In this document: positions 6,416 to 12,887 of the stretch, one piece after another
How the letters are laid out: the number at the start of each line of letters is the position of its first letter
Position numbering within the stretch: position 1 is the first letter of the stretch
NCBI GenBank assembly: GCA_016926925.1
Contig: JAFGNQ010000131.1
Location: 1 to 16,554 of the forward strand
Reading direction: 5' to 3'
Source of the DNA: Candidatus Aminicenantota bacterium
GTDB taxonomy: Bacteria; Acidobacteriota; Aminicenantia; Aminicenantales; Aminicenantaceae
Length of the DNA: 16,554 nt
The notes under the pieces: model-generated
Told to the model about the DNA's origin: nothing
Databases searched by the model: none
Seen by the model: only the letters and a program-made list of their open reading frames with translations
Translations under genes and position numbers: made by a program

Positions 6416-8953
6416 ATGTTAGATTCCTATTTTGCGAATGAAGCCGAAAGAAAAGCGCTGGGGATCCCCCCGTTGCCTCTGGACATAGAGCAAACTCAGG
6501 AGTTATGCAGGATTTTGGAAAATCCTCCTGAGAATCAGGGAGAACGTTTCTTGGACCTGCTGAAATCCAGAATCCCGCCTGGAGTGGATCCGGCTGCCAA
6601 AGTGAAAGCAGAGTGGCTGAACCGGGTTGCAATTGGACGGGCATATTCGCCTGTGCTCGGCAAGAGAGAAGCGGTTTTTTTATTAGGGACTATGCTCGGG
6701 GGGTTCAATGTTGAACCGCTGATCGCTTTTCTAGAGGATGAGGAACTCGCAAAAGAAGCGGTGGAAGCGTTGAAAGGAACCATTCTCATCTACGGGGCCT
6801 TCGATAAAATCGCCCGAATGGCCAAAGACAATTCCCATGCTCAACGTGTCCTTGAGTCCTGGGCGAGAGGTGAATGGTTTCTATCGAAGCCTTCGCTGCC
6901 TGATAGGGTCGAGCTCAAAGTGTTCAAAGTCGATGGTGAGACAAACACGGATGATTTTTCGCCGGCAAAACATGCATGGAGCAGACCGGATATTCCTTTG
7001 CATGCGCTTTCCATGGGAGAAACAAGGTTTCCCGGAGGATTGGAGACAATACATCAATTTCGTAAAGAAGGGTACCACGTCGCTTTTGTGGGCGATGTGG
7101 TGGGAACAGGCTCGTCCCGGAAATCGGCCACGAATTCTGTGATGTGGCACATCGGGGAAGACATCCCCAATGTGCCCAATAAACGCAGAGGCGGGGTCGT
7201 GATAGGGGGATTGATTGCTCCGATATTCTTCAATACGGTCGAAGACTCGGGGGGGATGCCCATCATGTGTGATGTGACCCGGATGAGAACGGGAGATGTG
7301 ATCACGCTGGACAGCAATGCCGAGGCGGTCACAAATGCGAAAGGGGAGACCATCGCAGCTTTTAAATTCGAACCGGCAACGCTGAAGGATGAGTTTCGTG
7401 CAGGAGGAAGGCTTTTCCTGATGATCGGCCGGGCCCTGACTACAAAAGCCCGGGAAGTCCTGGGTATGACCGAAGCCGAGTTCTTTGTGAAGATTAAAAA
7501 TCCGTCTGTCGAAAAAGGGCGTGGATTTTCCCTAGCTCAGAAAATAGTAGGCAAAGCTTGTGGGATGAAGGGTGTACTCCCCGGATCTGCTGTCGAGCCG
7601 AAAATGGCGACGGTGGGTTCTCAAGACACGACAGGTCCGATGACGGCTGATGAACTCAAAGAACTTGCATGTATGGAATTTCAATCCGATCTTTTTCTCC
7701 AGACATTTTGTCACACCGCTGCATACCCGAAGTTGGCGGACGTAAAAATGCATAAATCTCTTCCGGAGTTCGTTATAGGTTTAAAAGGCGTTGCCCTCAA
7801 GCCTGGCGATGGCGTCATCCATTCCTGGATCAATCGGCTCTTGGTCCCGGACACTATGGGGACAGGAGGAGATTCCCATACGCGGTTTCCCATCGGCCTC
7901 AGCTTCCCCGCAGGATCCGGGCTCGTTGCCTTTGCCGGAGCGCTCGGGATCATGCCCTTGGACATGCCCGAATCCGTGCTCGTGAAATTCAAAGGAAACC
8001 TCAATCCGGGAATCACGCTCCGGGACGCAGTGAATGCCATTCCTTACTTTGCCATCAAAAAGGGATTGTTGACTGTGGCCAAAGAAGGAAAGAAAAATAT
8101 TTTCAACGGCCGGATTCTGGAAATGGAGGGTCTTCCCGATCTGACCGTCGAACAGGCTTTTGAGCTGACCGATGCCACGGCCGAGCGTTCCGCAGCCGGT
8201 GGAACAATTGCCCTTTCGGAAAAAAGTGTCATTACCTTTATCAAAAGCAACATCGCTCTATTGGAAAAGATGATCGAATCAGGGTACCAGCATGCCGATG
8301 CCCTGCAGCGAAGGATCGATGTCTGTCGCGAATGGCTGGAAAAACCCGAGTTGTTGTGCAGGGACGAGGAAGCCAGTTTCGTCGAGGTACTCGAGATCGA
8401 CCTGGAAGACATCGAAGAACCCATATTGGCTTGTCCCAACGATCCGGATGATGTCAAGCTCTTGAGCGACGTCGCCGGCGAGAAAATCGATGAAATTTTC
8501 ATCGGCTCGTGCATGACTAACATCGGGCACTTCCGTGCGGCAGGGAAAATCTTTGAGGGAGCCGGGTATCTGAATACGCGTGTATGGCTTACGCCGCCGA
8601 CCAAGATGGACAGATCACAGTTGATGAAAGAGGGGTATTTCAACATTTATGCCGGTGTCGGTGCCAGGACTGAAATTCCTGGGTGCTCTTTGTGTATGGG
8701 AAATCAAGCGCGAGTGAGGCCGGGCTCTACCATAATCTCCACATCCACGCGAAACTTCGATAATAGAATGGGCGATGGAGCACGTGTTTACCTCGGCTCC
8801 GCAGAGCTGGCAGCGATAGCGGCTCTGGATGGAAAGATACCGGCACCTCAGGATTATCTGTCCGTCATGTCCGAAAAGGTTCTCCCGCATAAAGAGAGTA
8901 TTTACAGATACCTTTTGTTCCATGAATTGGCCGGTTTTTCGCTGGATGGATGA
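6416..8953 (+). CDS. acnB: Aconitate hydratase B
   Basis: An 845-residue AcnB-type aconitase that isomerises citrate and isocitrate; family members may also act on 2-methylisocitrate. The order is that of AcnB, not AcnA: an N-terminal HEAT-like helical region (about residues 1-155), then the swivelling domain 4 (about 160-380, with DGETNTDDF and GTGSSRKSATNS), then the catalytic domains. The three 4Fe-4S ligands are Cys699 (GSCMTNIGH), Cys757 and Cys760 (PGCSLCMGNQ), spaced almost as in E. coli AcnB (865 residues). Substrate-loop text such as TGGDSHTRFP is also present. GGAGAG at 6404-6409, 6 nt before ATG, supports the start. It is head-to-head with mdh, suggesting coordinated control. Confidence 0.97.
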   Translation: MLDSYFANEAERKALGIPPLPLDIEQTQELCRILENPPENQGERFLDLLKSRIPPGVDPAAKVKAEWLNRVAIGRAYSPVLGKREAVFLLGTMLGGFNVEPLIAFLEDEELAKEAVEALKGTILIYGAFDKIARMAKDNSHAQRVLESWARGEWFLSKPSLPDRVELKVFKVDGETNTDDFSPAKHAWSRPDIPLHALSMGETRFPGGLETIHQFRKEGYHVAFVGDVVGTGSSRKSATNSVMWHIGEDIPNVPNKRRGGVVIGGLIAPIFFNTVEDSGGMPIMCDVTRMRTGDVITLDSNAEAVTNAKGETIAAFKFEPATLKDEFRAGGRLFLMIGRALTTKAREVLGMTEAEFFVKIKNPSVEKGRGFSLAQKIVGKACGMKGVLPGSAVEPKMATVGSQDTTGPMTADELKELACMEFQSDLFLQTFCHTAAYPKLADVKMHKSLPEFVIGLKGVALKPGDGVIHSWINRLLVPDTMGTGGDSHTRFPIGLSFPAGSGLVAFAGALGIMPLDMPESVLVKFKGNLNPGITLRDAVNAIPYFAIKKGLLTVAKEGKKNIFNGRILEMEGLPDLTVEQAFELTDATAERSAAGGTIALSEKSVITFIKSNIALLEKMIESGYQHADALQRRIDVCREWLEKPELLCRDEEASFVEVLEIDLEDIEEPILACPNDPDDVKLLSDVAGEKIDEIFIGSCMTNIGHFRAAGKIFEGAGYLNTRVWLTPPTKMDRSQLMKEGYFNIYAGVGARTEIPGCSLCMGNQARVRPGSTIISTSTRNFDNRMGDGARVYLGSAELAAIAALDGKIPAPQDYLSVMSEKVLPHKESIYRYLLFHELAGFSLDG

Positions 8954-8997
8954 GCTTGCGATTTTATGGTGAATCTGCTAACTTAGCTGACAGCAGG

Positions 8998-9004
8998 AAG
9001 GAGG
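8998..9004 (+). promoter_or_regulatory. Perfect Shine-Dalgarno deciding the start of the EF-Tu domain II-like gene
   Basis: AAGGAGG lies 8 nt before the ATG at 9013. An in-frame ATG at 8950 overlaps the acnB stop but has no comparable ribosome binding site, so 9013 is the preferred start. Confidence 0.8.
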
Positions 9005-9012
9005 TTTTTCAG

Positions 9013-9270
9013 ATGGAGGAAGAGATCGGAAAAATCACTCACTATTTCTTGAAGATCAGCGTGGGAGTCATTGAGTTGACAAGCGGTGTGCTTCAGGTTG
9101 GTGACACCATTCACATCAAAGGACACACGACTGATTTTTATCAAAAAGTGCAATCCATGCAGGTAGAGCACAATTCCGTAACGTCCATAAAAACAGGCGA
9201 ATCCGCAGGCTTGAAGGTAGAAAGCCCCGTTAGAGAACATGACGTGGTACTGAAAGTCAGAGAAGACTGA
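9013..9270 (+). CDS. EF-Tu domain II-like small protein (translation factor-like)
   Basis: An 85-residue protein that looks like an isolated beta-barrel domain II of translational GTPases. It starts [20 protein letters not shown], then has [16 protein letters not shown], the typical domain II strand-turn pattern (VGDxIxIxG), and ends [19 protein letters not shown]. It has no GTPase domain of its own. Similar stand-alone domains are annotated as elongation factor-like proteins in Deltaproteobacteria and archaea, but I know of no established function. It follows acnB by 59 bases and precedes the B12-binding mutase subunit, so it may be co-transcribed with either. Expected to be cytosolic. Confidence 0.75.
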   Translation: MEEEIGKITHYFLKISVGVIELTSGVLQVGDTIHIKGHTTDFYQKVQSMQVEHNSVTSIKTGESAGLKVESPVREHDVVLKVRED

Positions 9271-9395
9271 TCCCTTTTGCACCGGCAGTATTCACGGCAA
9301 GTGTTACGTTTTGTCCGGCCACGGATGCGACGCGATCCAAGCCCGACACCGCTATCAAGAGGAATTTAAGAAGAGTTTTTTTATCGGAGGTTCGG

Positions 9396-9791
9396 ATGAA
9401 TCCCAAGAGGATCAGAGTTTTGATTGCGAAGCCCGGCCTTGACGGTCATGACAGAGGAGCAAAAGTCATTTGCCGAGCTTTGCGTGATGCCGGCATTGAA
9501 GTTATTTACTCAGGGTTGAGACGAACACCGGAAGAGATCGTCAATACGGCTGTTCAAGAAGACGTGGATGTCATCGGTTTGAGCAGTCTTTCCGGTGCTC
9601 ACAACGTGATTTTTCCGCGAGTCATGAAGCTCATCCGGGAAAAAGGAGTAGATAGGATCAAGGTAATTGCCGGAGGCATCATTCCGGCAAGAGACATTCC
9701 CGAGTTGAGGAAGTGCGGGATCTCCGCCATTTTTCCTCCCGGTTCGTCCACTCAGGATATCGTCGCCTGGGTGGAAGCCCACGCAGGATAA
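9396..9791 (+). CDS. Cobalamin-binding subunit/domain of an acyl-CoA mutase (methylmalonyl-CoA mutase type)
   Basis: A 131-residue stand-alone B12-binding protein. It opens with [19 protein letters not shown], holding the base-off/His-on motif DGHDRG at residues 16-21 with His18 as the lower cobalt ligand. GLSSLSG (61-67) and AGGII (92-96) are the other cobalamin-contact loops. Its length equals the C-terminal domain of methylmalonyl-CoA mutase, so the TIM-barrel substrate subunit must be a separate gene, not found here. The likely reaction is succinyl-CoA/(R)-methylmalonyl-CoA interconversion, which connects to sucCD nearby. Isobutyryl-CoA or 2-hydroxyisobutyryl-CoA mutase small subunits are alternatives. 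GGAGG at 9386-9390, 5 nt before ATG, supports the start. Confidence 0.88.
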   Translation: MNPKRIRVLIAKPGLDGHDRGAKVICRALRDAGIEVIYSGLRRTPEEIVNTAVQEDVDVIGLSSLSGAHNVIFPRVMKLIREKGVDRIKVIAGGIIPARDIPELRKCGISAIFPPGSSTQDIVAWVEAHAG

Positions 9792-9814
9792 AATTCCGGG
9801 AAAGAATAAAATTC

Positions 9815-9842
9815 TTGACATAGGTGTTTGATTCACTATCAT
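9815..9842 (+). promoter_or_regulatory. Strong sigma70-type promoter for the M23 peptidase gene
   Basis: A perfect TTGACA (9815-9820), a 16-nt spacer and TATCAT (9837-9842, 5/6). Transcription is expected near 9849, leaving only about 12 nt before the ATG at 9861, so the Shine-Dalgarno would lie at the 5' end of the mRNA. This is the best promoter match in the window. Confidence 0.65.
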
Positions 9843-9860
9843 AAAGAGAAGGAAAAATTT

Positions 9861-10754
9861 ATGTCAAAAAAGCATTTATCAGTAATCATAATACCTCACC
9901 ATAGAGGGAAACAGAGGATTCTCTCATTATCAAAAAAATCGCTTAAATTGATTGCTGGGATCGCCTCCGCCCTCCTCATCTCCTTGATCATTTTTTTGGT
10001 CGATTACTTCCTTATGAGGGGTGTGCGTCAGAGGTACGAGGAGATGAGTGCAGTCAAAGCCCAGCAGGAACAAACGTTGGCGCGCTATGAAGCTTCTATT
10101 GACGAACTCAACCAGAAGATAGAGATTTTCGAGAAATACCGGAAGAAACTCAATGTCATGGCAGGTCTCAAATCTGAAGAAATCTTGATCCAGGAACCGG
10201 GAGTCGGTGGAGCTGGAAACGATCAGGAGTTTCCCCTTCCATCTTCACATGAAGTCAATTTGAACAGGCTGGATACTATCAGCGTGAAAGCTGACGGTAT
10301 CGAGAACAACCTCAGCACACTGAGTAGTTTTTTCGAGAGCCAAATGTTGGAACTGGCTGCCACACCCAGCATTGCCCCCACAAAGGGGTATTGGGCTTCT
10401 CCATACGGATGGCGGGATGATCCCTTTACCGGAAAAAGAGCCTTTCACCCGGGTGTTGACATTGCCACGCATTACGGAAATCCCATTGTATCCACAGCTG
10501 ACGGATTAGTCATAGCGACGATGAGTGATAAAGTCGGCGGCAAGACCGTGAAGATCAGTCATCCCAACAGCGGTTATGTGACTATTTACTGCCACCTCAG
10601 CAAGTTTCTTGTCAAACAAGGGCAGAGAGTGAAGAGGGGCGATACGATCGGCTTGGTTGGGAAGACCGGAAGAGCGAGGGGACCGCACGTTCACTATGAA
10701 GTCCGTTTGAACGGAAAAAGACTCAATCCATGGTCCTATATTCTCGATAACTGA
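9861..10754 (+). CDS. Membrane-anchored M23 (LytM-type) metallopeptidase
   Basis: A 297-residue cell-wall peptidase candidate. A basic N-terminus is followed by a single transmembrane segment (about residues 29-52), then a coiled coil (about 55-100), a linker, and a C-terminal LytM domain (about 175-297). The zinc site is complete: His196 and Asp200 in HPGVD, the catalytic His245 in CHLS, and His276/His278 in GPHVHYE. The protein is thus likely to be an active peptidoglycan endopeptidase facing the periplasm, or an activator of one. The start is placed at 9861 because AGAAGGA (9847-9853) is correctly spaced; the in-frame ATG at 9828 lies within the promoter. The gene runs convergently into fmt. 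Confidence 0.9.
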   Translation: MSKKHLSVIIIPHHRGKQRILSLSKKSLKLIAGIASALLISLIIFLVDYFLMRGVRQRYEEMSAVKAQQEQTLARYEASIDELNQKIEIFEKYRKKLNVMAGLKSEEILIQEPGVGGAGNDQEFPLPSSHEVNLNRLDTISVKADGIENNLSTLSSFFESQMLELAATPSIAPTKGYWASPYGWRDDPFTGKRAFHPGVDIATHYGNPIVSTADGLVIATMSDKVGGKTVKISHPNSGYVTIYCHLSKFLVKQGQRVKRGDTIGLVGKTGRARGPHVHYEVRLNGKRLNPWSYILDN

Positions 10755-10794
10755 AGCCTTCACAACGGCCTCTTTGTTCCATCATTCTTTTTCT

Positions 10795-11727
10795 TCAGCC
10801 GAAAGTTTGGCCTGAACGGATATTTGCACCCAGCGAAAAGGCATAGGCGTTCATTTTTGTCTTGTTTTCCGGCTGGAGAACATCGATTCGGAAGATGTTT
10901 CCGTCGCCGCACATAACGCGGATCCCTTCTTTATCGGACTTCACGATTTCTCCTGGATGGGCGCGAGAGGCTTTCGAGGGCTCATGCTTTCCCGAGATGA
11001 TTTTTATCCGTTTTCTTCCGAGGTAAGTGTAACTGGATGGCCAGGAAGTGAAAGCACGAATCTGCCTTTCGATAAAGCCGGCCTTGTGGGTCCAGACGAT
11101 CAGGCCGTCTTCCTTCTTGATCCGAGGCGCAAATGTCGCTTTTGAATGATCCTGTTTCCTGGGTTTTATCTCTTTTATCCGGCTCAGGGTGTTTGTCAAA
11201 AGGCCTGCCCCTCTCTCAGCCAGACGATGCTCCAGTTCGGGAGCTGTTTCCCCAGGAATGATATCGACTTCCTCCTGAGTCAGGATGCCGCCTTCATCCA
11301 TTTTTTCGTTGAGTTCAAACACTGTCAAGCCCGTGATCTGTTCGTCGTTGAGGATCGCCCATTGAACCGGAGAGGCCCCCCGGTATTTGGGAAGGAGGGA
11401 AAAATGCAAGTTGATCGTATTGTAACGGGGAAGGTAGATCACCGGGGCAGGCATAATTTGGCCGTAGGCTACCACAACATTGACATCCGGCTCTATCGAT
11501 TTCAGTTTATCCAAAACCATCTGATCCTTTCGGATTTTTTGTGGTTGATGCAGAGGGATTTTTTCATCAATGGCTAGACGTTTCACGGGTGAGAAGAGAA
11601 AATTATTTCCCCTTCCTGAGGGTTTATCCGGTTGAGTGATGACCAGCTCAACGCTGTGGCCGGCGCGCAGGATTTCTTTGAGTGAAGGAATTGCAGCTGC
11701 AGGGCTTCCAAAAAAAACGATTTTCAT
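10795..11727 (-). CDS. fmt: Methionyl-tRNA formyltransferase
   Basis: A 310-residue enzyme that formylates Met-tRNA using 10-formyl-tetrahydrofolate before translation initiation. The N-terminal formyltransferase domain (about residues 1-185) has the catalytic residues Asn106 and His108 in NLHFS, the signature SLLPKYRGA at 110-118 and Asp144 in MDEGGIL. The C-terminal OB-like tRNA-binding domain covers about 205-310. Length fits the family. Its ATG overlaps the def stop in an ATGA arrangement, so the two are translationally coupled. def and fmt form the usual pair; rsmB (sun), a frequent third partner, is not here. Confidence 0.97.
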   Translation of the reverse strand: MKIVFFGSPAAAIPSLKEILRAGHSVELVITQPDKPSGRGNNFLFSPVKRLAIDEKIPLHQPQKIRKDQMVLDKLKSIEPDVNVVVAYGQIMPAPVIYLPRYNTINLHFSLLPKYRGASPVQWAILNDEQITGLTVFELNEKMDEGGILTQEEVDIIPGETAPELEHRLAERGAGLLTNTLSRIKEIKPRKQDHSKATFAPRIKKEDGLIVWTHKAGFIERQIRAFTSWPSSYTYLGRKRIKIISGKHEPSKASRAHPGEIVKSDKEGIRVMCGDGNIFRIDVLQPENKTKMNAYAFSLGANIRSGQTFG

Positions 11728-12254
11728 GCACCGGGGCCTTTGTCCTTTTGTTTTTTGAATTTCTTCTTGATCATGTTTTTTTTGAGAGGAGAAAGATGGT
11801 CGATGAAGAGCTTTCCATTCAAGTGGTCAATCTCGTGGCAAAGGACTCTCGCCAGCAATCCACTGGCATCTATAATTCTTTCTTTTCCTTCGAGGTCGAT
11901 TCCCTTAACAACCACGTGGAGTGGCCTGTCGACCTTCTCATGAACTTCGGGGACGGAAAGGCACCCCTCTTCCATGATGTCGACTCCTTCCGAGCTCAAA
12001 AGCTCCGGATTTGCAAGTATGATGATTTCTTCGTTTTTTTCCCCGACAGACAGGTCGACTGTGATGAGTCTCAGGCTGCGGTTGATTTGAGGAGCAGCCA
12101 ACCCGATTCCGGGCGCGGCATGCATGGTGTAAATCATATCGTTCGCGAGTTGCATCAAATGGTCGTCGATGTTTTGAATTTCCTCCGCTTTCCGGGTGAG
12201 AACCGGATTCCCCAACACCATGATTTCCAGCAAAGTGCGTTCTTCATCAAGCAT
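11724..12254 (-). CDS. def: Peptide deformylase
   Basis: A 176-residue metallohydrolase that removes the formyl group from nascent proteins. All three family motifs are intact: GIGLAAPQ (49-56), EGCLS (96-100, with metal ligand Cys98) and HEIDH (140-144, ligands His140 and His144, catalytic Glu141). The C-terminus is unusually lysine-rich (KKKFKKQKDK), which may help ribosome contact. An in-frame stop lies 6 nt upstream of the chosen ATG, so 12254 is the first possible ATG. The ribosome binding site is weak (AAGTGA) and the predicted leader is only about 10 nt. It overlaps fmt by 4 bases. Confidence 0.97.
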   Translation of the reverse strand: MLDEERTLLEIMVLGNPVLTRKAEEIQNIDDHLMQLANDMIYTMHAAPGIGLAAPQINRSLRLITVDLSVGEKNEEIIILANPELLSSEGVDIMEEGCLSVPEVHEKVDRPLHVVVKGIDLEGKERIIDASGLLARVLCHEIDHLNGKLFIDHLSPLKKNMIKKKFKKQKDKGPGA

Positions 12255-12270
12255 TTTGATTCACTTTAAT

Positions 12271-12299
12271 ATTGTAGATGAATTGTCCCTCCGTTTCAA
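12271..12299 (-). promoter_or_regulatory. Promoter candidate for def-fmt
   Basis: On the minus strand TTGAAA (12294-12299), a 17-nt spacer and TACAAT (12271-12276) each match 5/6 of the sigma70 consensus. Transcription would begin near 12264, about 10 nt before the def ATG. Confidence 0.6.
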
Positions 12300-12301
12300 T
12301 T

Positions 12302-12418
12302 CTACTCTTTAAGAGACATGCATTGATAGGGTTTGATCTGTTCGCCCTCTTCGCGGTAGTTCACTACAGCTTCACAGGCCGCTTCCTTGCCGCTGCAGCA
12401 ACCTCGGCTCGTGAACAA
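12302..12418 (-). pseudogene. Cysteine-containing, protein-like short frame (possible gene remnant)
   Basis: On the minus strand a frame with no good start reads from a possible TTG at 12418 to TAG at 12302-12304, 38 residues. Its end looks like real protein: GKEAACEAVVNYREEGE, then QIKPYQCMSLKE. It contains CC near its start plus two further cysteines. The first part (GLFTSRG) is encoded by one copy of the direct repeat at 12400-12423. This suggests a 3' gene fragment whose front was lost to the repeat, or a very small gene. No convincing ribosome binding site is visible. I do not recognise the family. Confidence 0.25.
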
Positions 12419-12423
12419 TCCAG
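12400..12423. repeat. Imperfect direct repeat, copy 1
   Basis: Matches the stretch at 12465-12488 at 21 of 24 positions; both end in CAATCCAG. The neighbouring CGCTGCA on its left (12391-12397) also has a counterpart before copy 2 (12448-12454). Looks like part of a dispersed intergenic repeat. Confidence 0.55.
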
Positions 12424-12464
12424 AAGCCTGAATTATTCATAAAAACCGCTGCAACTCATTCTTT

Positions 12465-12488
12465 AACCTCGAGTCGTGACCAATCCAG
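12465..12488. repeat. Imperfect direct repeat, copy 2
   Basis: Second copy, 65 bases from the first, ending just beside the stop codon of the PqqD-like gene. Between the copies lies a small AT-rich dyad, GAATTATTC (12430-12438). Copy 2 merges with a GGCT-AA-AGCC hairpin (12488-12497) at the end of the PqqD-like gene. Confidence 0.55.
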
Positions 12489-12489
12489 G

Positions 12490-12846
12490 CTAAAGCCCTA
12501 TGTACCGGATGAACTTATTTTTTTCCAGATTTTGAAGGAAGAGAATCAAGCGATCGTAAACGGGCTCGATTTTTTCTCCGAAATGGATTTTCATCCTCCC
12601 TGCGATTTCCATAACTGTGCTTCTTCCGTCACAGGACTCCCAGAAAAAACTGCCCACATCATCCAACTTCACTTGGTAGTGAGGGCTCCTCAGCTTGGGG
12701 AGGATGTGTTTCCTGAAAAAGGGATGCCTGAACTTCGGCTTGAGAAGAACGACAAATCCTTCTTTGTTCTTTTCCCAATCGATGTTTTTCGTGGGAACGA
12801 GCTCAAGCAGGTTGATTTCTTTTTTAGCTTCGGCCTTTGTTTTCAC
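12490..12846 (-). CDS. PqqD-like small protein (RiPP recognition element fold)
   Basis: A 118-residue protein whose second half (about residues 58-118) fits the PqqD family: LDDVGSFFWESCDG, then TVMEIAGRM, and a C-terminal helix ending LQNLEKNKFIRYIGL. PqqD proteins form a winged-helix domain that binds leader peptides of ribosomally made, modified peptides. No radical SAM enzyme or clear precursor peptide accompanies it here. The N-terminal half (about 1-50, with LKPKFRHPFFRKHILPKL) is less familiar. The chosen start is GTG at 12846; the frame stays open further upstream to the OPT gene end, so the start is uncertain. It is 41 bases downstream of the OPT transporter on the same strand and probably co-transcribed. 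Function unknown. Confidence 0.75.
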   Translation of the reverse strand: MKTKAEAKKEINLLELVPTKNIDWEKNKEGFVVLLKPKFRHPFFRKHILPKLRSPHYQVKLDDVGSFFWESCDGRSTVMEIAGRMKIHFGEKIEPVYDRLILFLQNLEKNKFIRYIGL

Positions 12847-12887
12847 ACCAGGAATACGGTTTCCTTTATTTACCAGAATAGTCCAGG

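Noticed and set aside
6196..6417. 73-residue minus-strand open frame in the mdh/acnB region
   Set aside because: No ribosome binding site, overlaps the acnB promoter and start, and the sequence does not look protein-like.
8950..9012. Longer version of the EF-Tu domain II-like protein from ATG 8950, overlapping the acnB stop
   Set aside because: The ATG at 9013 has a perfect Shine-Dalgarno and the 21 extra residues do not fit the domain.
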